From: Frigoribacterium sp. PhB24
GTDB lineage: Bacteria; Actinomycetota; Actinomycetes; Actinomycetales; Microbacteriaceae
DNA: 64,000 nucleotides
Direction of reading: 5' to 3'
NCBI RefSeq assembly: GCF_003755185.1
Contig: NZ_RKIC01000009.1
Location: forward strand, 558,001-622,000
In this document: in pieces, positions 58,471 to 64,000 of the stretch
Position numbering within the stretch: position 1 is the first letter of the stretch
How the letters are laid out: each line of letters begins with the position of its first letter
Notes under the pieces: model-generated
Told to the model about the DNA's origin: nothing
The model's database searches: none
Seen by the model: only the letters and a program-made list of their open reading frames with translations
Made by a program: the position numbers and the translations under genes

Positions 58471-58677
58471 TCACTGACGGAAACGCCGCGGCCGTCTGGA
58501 CCACACGCGATCGAGCCCGCGCCGCACGCGCGGCAGCAGCACGACGAACGACGAGACCACCACGAGCACCCCGAACGACACCCCGAGCCAGAGCGGTACC
58601 GGCGACATCGCCTGGTCGCCCGCAGGGTACAGCGGCGTCGGCGACGTCAACAGGACGAGGAGGCGCGGCTCGGTCAC
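58471..58677 (-). CDS. Small membrane protein coupled to the SDR-DUF2867 gene
   Basis: 68 residues from GTG 58677, which overlaps the SDR gene's stop as GTGA. One hydrophobic helix (LWLGVSFGVLVVVSSFVVLL) followed by a basic tail (PRVRRGLDRVWSRRPRRFRQ). Not recognised; may anchor a partner to the membrane. The overlap and clean helix support a real gene. Confidence 0.6.
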   Translation of the reverse strand: MTEPRLLVLLTSPTPLYPAGDQAMSPVPLWLGVSFGVLVVVSSFVVLLPRVRRGLDRVWSRRPRRFRQ

Positions 58678-60293
58678 GCCGCGGCCGTGGCGTCGCTCGT
58701 CGACGCGCCCGCCGAGCCGGCCCCGTGCGCGGCGTCCTCCCGGCTCGTACCGGCCCGGGCAGTCGCCTCCCGCTCGGCCGTCGCCGTGATCCGACGCAGC
58801 ATGCCCGAGAAGATGACGCCGTGGAACGGCAGGATCGCGAACCAGTAGAGACGGCCGCCGAGCCCCTGCGGGAAGAACACCGCACGTTGACGGTAGTGCG
58901 AGCCGCCTCCGGGACGAGGCTCGACGGTGAGTTCCAGCCACGCGCCTCCCGGGACCTTCATCTCGGCCCGCAGCCGCAGCAGGTGGCCGCGGTCGAGCTT
59001 CTCGACCCGCCACCAGTCGAGGGCGTCGCCGACGCGCAAGGTGGTCGCACTGCGGCGGCCGCGCCGCAGGCCCACTCCCCCGACGAGCCGGTCCATCCAG
59101 CCGCGGGCCGACCAGGCGAGCGGGAACGAGTACCACCCGTTCTCGCCGCCGATGCTCTCGAGCACCTTCCAGAGCTCGGCCGGCGGTGCGCTCGTGTCGG
59201 TCTGCCGGTCGTCGGTGTAGACGGTGTGACCCGACCAGTCGGGGTCGCTCGGCAGCAGGTCGCTGGGCGCCCCCGCGACCGAGGAGTCCTGCCAGCTGGT
59301 CTCGACGTCGCCGTCCTGCTCGCGCTGCAGGGCGAGGCGCACGGCACGGCGATAGGGCAGCAGCCCCTCGGCGGGCGGCGGCACGACGGCATCGATGTCG
59401 TGCTCGCGCACGACGCAGTCGTACTGCAACGACGCGATGATCGGGACGGCGAGGGCGCGGGGCACGGGCGTGACGAGGTTGACCCACTGCGAGGCGAGCC
59501 ACGGCGTGAAGACGGGCAACGAAGCGATGGGGCGCTGCTTGAGGCCGGCCTCGAGGGCGTAGCCGTTCATCATCTGCCCGTAGCGCAGCACGTCGGGGCC
59601 GCCGATGTCGAAGGTGCGGTTGACGTCGTCGGGCACGTCGGCCGCGCCGAGCAGGTAGTGCAGCACGTCGCGCACGGCGATCGGCTGGATGACGTTGCGG
59701 ACCCACTTGGGCGCCGGCATGTAGGGCAGCACGTCCGTCAGGTGCCGCACCATCTCGAACGAGGCGCTGCCCGATCCGATCACGACGCCGGCCTGCAGGG
59801 CCACCGTCGGAACGCCGCTCGCGAGCAGCACGTCGCCGACGTCCTTGCGCGACTGCAGGTGCTTCGAGAGGTCGCCCTCGGGGTGCAGTCCGCCGAGGTA
59901 GACGATGCGGCGCACTCCCGCGTCGCGTGCGGCGTCGGCGACGGTGTGCGCCGCGTCGGCCTCGGCACGTTCGAAGTCACCCTTGCCGCCCATCGCGTGG
60001 GCCAGGTAGTAGACGACGTCTACGCCTTCCATGGCGGGTCGCACGGTCTCGGGGTCGGTCAGGTCGCCCTGTACGACCTCGACGTCGCCCGACCAGGGCA
60101 CGTCGCTCAGCTTCTCGGGCGATCGCACGAGCACCCGCACGTCCGCCCCGGCGGCCACGAGCCGCGGCGTGAGCCGACCGCCGATGTACCCGGTCGCACC
60201 GGTCACCAGCACCCGGCGAGAGGCCACGGCGTGATCGGTGTCGCTCGTGACGGGGGCGCTCGACGGCATGCCGTCGGGAGTGTTCGCTGACAT
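58674..60293 (-). CDS. NAD(P)-binding SDR protein with C-terminal DUF2867 domain
   Basis: 539 residues. N-terminal Rossmann fold: VLVTGATGYIGGRLTPRLVAAG near residue 28. A NmrA-like extended SDR segment (LAHAMGGKGDFERAEADAAHTVADAARDAGV) follows. The C-terminal DUF2867 domain covers about residues 340-500 (WKVLESIGGENGWY, GDALDWWRVEKL). Reaction unknown. Leaderless ATG 60293, six bases after TAGCTT. Divergent from deoC. Confidence 0.87.
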   Translation of the reverse strand: MSANTPDGMPSSAPVTSDTDHAVASRRVLVTGATGYIGGRLTPRLVAAGADVRVLVRSPEKLSDVPWSGDVEVVQGDLTDPETVRPAMEGVDVVYYLAHAMGGKGDFERAEADAAHTVADAARDAGVRRIVYLGGLHPEGDLSKHLQSRKDVGDVLLASGVPTVALQAGVVIGSGSASFEMVRHLTDVLPYMPAPKWVRNVIQPIAVRDVLHYLLGAADVPDDVNRTFDIGGPDVLRYGQMMNGYALEAGLKQRPIASLPVFTPWLASQWVNLVTPVPRALAVPIIASLQYDCVVREHDIDAVVPPPAEGLLPYRRAVRLALQREQDGDVETSWQDSSVAGAPSDLLPSDPDWSGHTVYTDDRQTDTSAPPAELWKVLESIGGENGWYSFPLAWSARGWMDRLVGGVGLRRGRRSATTLRVGDALDWWRVEKLDRGHLLRLRAEMKVPGGAWLELTVEPRPGGGSHYRQRAVFFPQGLGGRLYWFAILPFHGVIFSGMLRRITATAEREATARAGTSREDAAHGAGSAGASTSDATAAA

Positions 60294-60299
60294 GGGCCC

Positions 60300-60309
60300 A
60301 AGCTACGCT
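60300..60309. promoter_or_regulatory. Overlapping divergent -10 hexamers of the SDR gene and deoC
   Basis: TAGCTT (minus, 60300-60305) is six bases before the SDR ATG; TACGCT (plus, 60304-60309) is ten bases before the deoC ATG. They share two bases, so only one may fire at a time. Confidence 0.5.
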
Positions 60310-60319
60310 GGACCCCATC

Positions 60320-61048
60320 ATGACTACCCAGCAGCTCCCCACCGTCTCCGCCGTCGCCGGCATGATCGACCACGCGATCCTCAAGCCCGAGCTCACCCGG
60401 GCCGAGGTCGACGCCGCCCTTGACGACGCCGCCGCGAACCACGTCTTCAGCGTCTGCGTCCGCCCGTCCGACATCGCGCACGCCGTCGAGGGACTCGAGG
60501 GCACCGGCGTGCTCGTCGGCACCGTCATCGGGTTCCCGCACGGCACGACCTCGACGGCAGCCAAGGCCGCCGAGGCGCGTCAGGCGATCGCCGACGGTGC
60601 CGCCGAGCTCGACATGGTCGTCAACATCGGCTGGCTGCGCAGCGGCCTGACCGACGAGGTCGAGGCCGATGTGCGGGGCGTGGTCGACGCCGCGGGCGAG
60701 ACGATCGTCAAGGTCATCCTCGAGACGGCCTACCTCGACGACGACCAGATCGTCGCGGGCTCGAAGGCCGCGGAGCGCGCCGGGGCGGCCTTCGTCAAGA
60801 CGTCCACCGGCTTCGCGGGTGGCGGGGCGACGCTCCCCCACCTGCGCCTGATGCGCGACGCCGTCTCCGACTCGGTCCAGGTCAAGGCCTCGGGCGGGGT
60901 CCGCGGCCTCGACACGGTGCTCGAGATGCTCGACCTCGGCGTCACGCGCTTCGGCACGAGCGCCAGCGGCACGATCCTCGCCGACCTGGCACACCGCCTC
61001 GAGACGGGTCGCGCCTCGGGCGCGGGCGACGACACGACGTCGTACTGA
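60320..61048 (+). CDS. deoC: Deoxyribose-phosphate aldolase
   Basis: Splits 2-deoxyribose-5-phosphate into acetaldehyde and glyceraldehyde-3-phosphate; 242 residues. The Schiff-base lysine is in AAFVKTSTGFAGGG; VQVKASGGVRG and FSVCVRPSD are the other active-site blocks. The gene is followed by a terminator made of two inverted copies of the dispersed motif (61054-61098). Confidence 0.96.
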   Translation: MTTQQLPTVSAVAGMIDHAILKPELTRAEVDAALDDAAANHVFSVCVRPSDIAHAVEGLEGTGVLVGTVIGFPHGTTSTAAKAAEARQAIADGAAELDMVVNIGWLRSGLTDEVEADVRGVVDAAGETIVKVILETAYLDDDQIVAGSKAAERAGAAFVKTSTGFAGGGATLPHLRLMRDAVSDSVQVKASGGVRGLDTVLEMLDLGVTRFGTSASGTILADLAHRLETGRASGAGDDTTSY

Positions 61049-61053
61049 CGAGC

Positions 61054-61098
61054 CGAGGAGGCGCGGGTGACGTCGACGACGTGACCCGCGCCTCCTCG
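61054..61098. terminator. Terminator between deoC and ribF, built from two inverted copies of the dispersed motif
   Basis: Arms 61054-61075 (beginning CGAGGAGGCGCGGGT) and 61077-61098 (ending ACCCGCGCCTCCTCG) are complementary with one mismatch around a minimal loop. Each arm carries one exact CGCGCCTCCT (61056-61065 in reverse, and 61087-61096). It can end both deoC (plus) and ribF (minus). No T-run. Confidence 0.85.
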
Positions 61099-61196
61099 TG
61101 GGGGTCGCGCCGTGCACCGCACCGCCGCACGCGCACCGCAGCGCCGCGCACTGCCGCACGCCCGACCGGCACCGCGGGGCGCCGCCTGTCGACGCG

Positions 61197-62138
61197 TCAA
61201 GCGGTCGGCAGCCCCAGGATCTCGCGCGTGCGGACGACGTCGGCCCGGATGTGGGCGACGAGCGCCTCGAGCCCGTCGAACCGCACGTTGCCCCGGACCC
61301 AGTCGACGAAGTGCACGGTGACCTCGAGCCCGTAGAGGTCGAGCGAGACGTCGAGCAGATGCGCCTCGACCTGCTTCGCCGGCACGCCCTCGAAGGTCGG
61401 GTTGTTGCCGACCGACACGGCCGCCGGGTAGAGCGTGTGGCCCACCAGCACGCGTGCGGCGTACACGCCGTCGGCCGGGACGAAACCCTCGCTGTCGCGC
61501 GCCAGGTTGGCCGTCGGAAAGCCCAGTTCGCGGCCACGCTGCTCGCCGTGCACGACGATGCCGCGCACCGACGGCTCGCGGCCGAGCAGGACGCCCGCCT
61601 CACGGACGTCGCCGGCGTCCATCAGTTCGCGGATCCAGGTCGAGGACGCCCGGCGGCCACCGCTCGGCCGCACGTCGTCGATCGACACGACCCGGAAGCC
61701 CCGCGAGGCACCCAGCTCTCGCAGGGTGTCGACGGTGCCGCTGCCGCGTACCCCGAAGCGGAAGTCGTCGCCGACGAACACGACCCGGGCGTGCAGGGCA
61801 CCGACCAGGATGCGGTCGACGAACTCGTCGGGCGTCAGGGCCCGCAACTCGGCGTCGAAGGTGAGCATGAGGGTGGCGGCCACCCCGGCGTCGTCGAGGA
61901 GTTCGCGCTTCTGCCGGTTGCTGACGAGCGCCGTGGGCACGTCGTCGGGTCGCAGGACGGCCAACGGGTGCCGGTCGAAGGTGACCACGGTGGAGACGAG
62001 GCCCTCGTCGCGCGCGACACCCTCGAGCATGTCGATCACCGCGCGATGACCGACGTGGACACCGTCGAACTTGCCGATGGTCACGGCACTCGGCCCGAAG
62101 TCGGGCGGCACGTCGGCGACCCGGTCGTAGAACTGCAC
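61197..62138 (-). CDS. ribF: Bifunctional riboflavin kinase/FAD synthetase
   Basis: Makes FMN and FAD from riboflavin; 313 residues. N-terminal nucleotidyltransferase: TIGKFDGVHVGHRAVI (H-x-G-H) at 22, and the ISSTWIRELM-like SSTWIREL. C-terminal kinase: RGRELGFPTANLA and PAAVSVGNNPTF. Start ATG 62138. A further 3-base gap separates it from the membrane protein upstream. Confidence 0.95.
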   Translation of the reverse strand: MQFYDRVADVPPDFGPSAVTIGKFDGVHVGHRAVIDMLEGVARDEGLVSTVVTFDRHPLAVLRPDDVPTALVSNRQKRELLDDAGVAATLMLTFDAELRALTPDEFVDRILVGALHARVVFVGDDFRFGVRGSGTVDTLRELGASRGFRVVSIDDVRPSGGRRASSTWIRELMDAGDVREAGVLLGREPSVRGIVVHGEQRGRELGFPTANLARDSEGFVPADGVYAARVLVGHTLYPAAVSVGNNPTFEGVPAKQVEAHLLDVSLDLYGLEVTVHFVDWVRGNVRFDGLEALVAHIRADVVRTREILGLPTA

Positions 62139-62141
62139 GCG

Positions 62142-62615
62142 CTACCTCGTCGTGCCCGGATCGGTCCGGCGAGCGACCCCCACGGCCCCCGTCCCGTCCG
62201 CCCCGCCGGCTCGGGCGGCGCGGCCCTGCCGACGCAGCCACAGGATGCCGAGCACGGGCAGCACCAGCGGCACGAAACCGTAGCCGCGTCCGAAGATCGA
62301 CCAGACGGTGTCGTGCGGGAACAGCCCGGGGTCGAGCACGGTCATGAGCCCGATGATCAGCACACCGGCGAGCTCGAACGAGATGGTCGCCCAGGCCACG
62401 GCGTACCAGCCCTGACCGGGGGCGATGAGGGCCACCGTGGCGACGATGTAGACGACGGCCGAGAGGGCGCTCAAGGTGTAGGCCAGCGGAGCCTCGGAGA
62501 ACTGGGTCGCGATCTGGAAGACCGACCGGCCGGTGGCGGCGAGGGCGAGGAGGGCGTAGACGGCGATGAGGACCCGGCCGAGACCGACCGCGCGCGTTGA
62601 CTTCTGAGTGACCAT
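62142..62615 (-). CDS. Conserved membrane protein upstream of ribF
   Basis: 157 residues and four hydrophobic helices (about 15-35, 48-66, 72-93, 105-125), then a basic and glycine-rich tail. Actinobacterial ribF operons often hold a similar protein; no function is known. Leaderless start: TATCCT on the minus strand ends seven bases before the ATG. Confidence 0.8.
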   Translation of the reverse strand: MVTQKSTRAVGLGRVLIAVYALLALAATGRSVFQIATQFSEAPLAYTLSALSAVVYIVATVALIAPGQGWYAVAWATISFELAGVLIIGLMTVLDPGLFPHDTVWSIFGRGYGFVPLVLPVLGILWLRRQGRAARAGGADGTGAVGVARRTDPGTTR

Positions 62616-62622
62616 CCCGTCA

Positions 62623-62628
62623 AGGATA
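62623..62628 (-). promoter_or_regulatory. -10 hexamer, leaderless start of the ribF-upstream membrane gene
   Basis: TATCCT on the minus strand, then seven bases, then ATG 62615. Confidence 0.45.
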
Positions 62629-62661
62629 GGACTCCGGCGGGCGCTCCGCCGCCAGGGTGGG

Positions 62662-63030
62662 TCAGAGCCCTTGGACGGTCCAGATCTGGAACATGCGGTA
62701 GACCATCACCGCGATCGCGAAGGACGATGTGGCCAGCACGAGGTTGCTCCACCGGGTGCGGTCCACGAGGGCCCACACCGTGGCGAGCGGCGGGAGCAGG
62801 ATCGCCGAGACGAGGTAGATGTAGAACTCGACGAGGTTGCCGGTCGGCGCGTTCCCGACGAACGGCGCCACGATCGCGACGACGAGTTGCACGAGCAACA
62901 GCAGCAGGACCACGGCGCCCGTGCCGACGGTGATGTCGTCGGGTTGCCGTCTCGCGAAGCAGGCGACGACGCAGACGACGCCCGCCACCACGGCCACCAC
63001 GACCTGCACCCAGGTGAACCATTCGATCAT
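62662..63030 (-). CDS. Conserved membrane protein, truB operon
   Basis: 122 residues, four hydrophobic helices (about 7-25, 37-58, 70-85, 95-112). Not recognised beyond a small actinobacterial membrane protein type. ATG 63030 overlaps the truB stop as ATGA, so it is coupled to truB. Confidence 0.78.
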   Translation of the reverse strand: MIEWFTWVQVVVAVVAGVVCVVACFARRQPDDITVGTGAVVLLLLLVQLVVAIVAPFVGNAPTGNLVEFYIYLVSAILLPPLATVWALVDRTRWSNLVLATSSFAIAVMVYRMFQIWTVQGL

Positions 63031-63926
63031 GCCTGCACCTCGTCGGTCGGAAAGTTAACGATGGGCTTCGCGGCACCGGCACGCACCGACACGAGGCCGG
63101 CGAGCGTGCCCGCCGGTGTCACGGCGGCGACCGGCCCCGGGGTGTCGGCCAGGTCGACGGTGACTCGCTTCCCGTGCCCGAGGTCGACGGTCTCGGCGGC
63201 GGTCATCGACCACGCCGGGAAGAGCGTCCGGGCCACGTCGACGGGAGGGATCAACGCCGGGGCGACGTCGATGCCCTCGAGCACGGAGGCGCGGGTCACG
63301 TCGAACGGCCCCACCCGCGTCCGCCGCAGCGCGGTCAGGTGTCCCCCCACGCCGAGGTCGGCCCCGAGGTCTCGCGCGAGCGCCCTCACGTAGGTTCCCG
63401 ACGAACAGGACACCCGCACGTCGAGGTCGCGGACGGCGACCCCGTCGACCAGCGCGTCGCGTCGTGCGAGCACCGTGAAGTCGGAGATCGTGACGTCGCG
63501 TGCCTTGAGCTCGACCTCGACCCCGGCGCGGGCGAGGTCGTACGCACGACGCCCGTCCACCTTGATGGCGCTGACGGTCGTGGGAACCTGGCTGATCGGC
63601 CCGGTGAGACGCGCGACGCCGGAGTCGACGGCCACGTCGGTGACGTCGCCCGCCGAGGTCGTCGCGACGACCTCGCCGTCGCTGTCGTCGCTCGACGTCG
63701 AGACGCCGAGCCGGATCGTCGCGTCGTACCCCTTGTCGAGGCCGACGAGGAAGGTCAGGAGGCGCGTCGACGAGTTGAGGCCGAGCACCAGCAGTCCGGT
63801 GGCCAACGGGTCGAGGGTGCCGGCGTGGCCGACCTTGCGCGTCCCTGCCGCCTTGCGCACCCGCGACACGACGTCGTGGCTGGTGATGCCCTGCGGCTTG
63901 TCGACGAGGAGGATGCCGCTGTTCAC
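63027..63926 (-). CDS. truB: tRNA pseudouridine(55) synthase TruB
   Basis: Makes pseudouridine 55 in the T loop of tRNAs; 299 residues. GILLVDKPQGITSHDVV is the first block; the catalytic Asp is in VGHAGTLDPLATGLL, followed by YDATIRLG. The C-terminal PUA-like tail is GKRVTVDLADTPGP. GTG 63926 lies six bases after a minus-strand TAACGT, so it has its own leaderless transcript. No rbfA is visible in the 74 bases upstream; those hold only the promoter. Confidence 0.95.
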   Translation of the reverse strand: MNSGILLVDKPQGITSHDVVSRVRKAAGTRKVGHAGTLDPLATGLLVLGLNSSTRLLTFLVGLDKGYDATIRLGVSTSSDDSDGEVVATTSAGDVTDVAVDSGVARLTGPISQVPTTVSAIKVDGRRAYDLARAGVEVELKARDVTISDFTVLARRDALVDGVAVRDLDVRVSCSSGTYVRALARDLGADLGVGGHLTALRRTRVGPFDVTRASVLEGIDVAPALIPPVDVARTLFPAWSMTAAETVDLGHGKRVTVDLADTPGPVAAVTPAGTLAGLVSVRAGAAKPIVNFPTDEVQA

Positions 63927-63932
63927 CCGACG

Positions 63933-63938
63933 ACGTTA
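63933..63938 (-). promoter_or_regulatory. -10 hexamer of truB
   Basis: TAACGT on the minus strand, six bases before GTG 63926; the same hexamer as the rpsT -10. Confidence 0.5.
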
Positions 63939-64000
63939 GCGCAGCCCGACCGCGACGACGTCGGGGACGCGCTCAGCACGCGTCGTCGAAGCGTCGACGC

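Noticed and set aside
63939-64000. Upstream gene such as rbfA at the right edge
   Set aside because: The last 62 bases show no convincing reading frame with family motifs; only the truB promoter region is supported.

Overview
The window is high-GC actinobacterial chromosome, most like a member of the Microbacteriaceae; the genus cannot be fixed from sequence alone. The evidence is the gene order leuS-comEA-comEC-holA-rpsT-lepA-hemW-hrcA-dnaJ-rsmE-HIT-phoH-ybeY, many GTG starts, 4-base GTGA/ATGA overlaps, LexA boxes of the TCGAAC-N4-GTTCGA type, and a -10 hexamer (TANNNT) 6-8 bases before many start codons, which predicts leaderless mRNAs. I see no tRNA, rRNA, insertion sequence, prophage or CRISPR array. 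No stretch over 300 bases lacks a gene.

Layout. (1) 1-21.1 kb, mostly minus strand, is housekeeping: ybeY (cut by the left edge), phoH, HIT hydrolase, rsmE, dnaJ, hrcA with a CIRCE-like operator, hemW, lepA, an aminotransferase, rpsT, holA, comEC/comEA, leuS, and the divergent folate pair pabB/pabC. (2) 21.1-27.8 kb is cytochrome bd oxidase, cydABDC, with a divergent DedA gene. (3) 27.9-32.0 kb is a four-gene osmoprotectant (glycine betaine/choline type) ABC importer with a TetR gene upstream. (4) 32.0-45.2 kb is more accessory: an SRAP/YedK protein, an App1-type phosphatase, a HipB/HipA pair whose codon use differs from its neighbours, a DUF6504 gene under a LexA box, pnuC, a GH15 hydrolase, a variant glucose-6-phosphate dehydrogenase, an FUSC-type exporter, and the error-prone polymerase dnaE2 under a perfect LexA box. 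(5) 45.3-54.1 kb holds redox and aldehyde functions: a glutathionyl-hydroquinone-reductase-type transferase, a DksA-like protein, a GAF regulator with an aldehyde dehydrogenase and DUF779 partner, an unrecognised DNA-binding-like gene, rplU-rpmA, a zinc alcohol dehydrogenase and a phosphodiesterase. (6) 54.2-64 kb holds an MpaB-type oxygenase, a Nudix hydrolase, a Stealth sugar-phosphotransferase, an SGNH hydrolase, an SDR-DUF2867 protein with a coupled small membrane protein, deoC, ribF, two membrane proteins and truB.

The most unusual signal belongs to no single gene. A short motif, CGCGCCTCCT (extended form about GA[C/G]CCGCGCCTCCT[C/G]G), occurs about 22 times exactly in either orientation, where chance would give about one. 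Two inverted copies form the stem of the apparent terminator between deoC and ribF. This resembles the way DNA-uptake sequences are arranged in other naturally competent bacteria, and comEA/comEC lie in the same window, but the function is not shown here.
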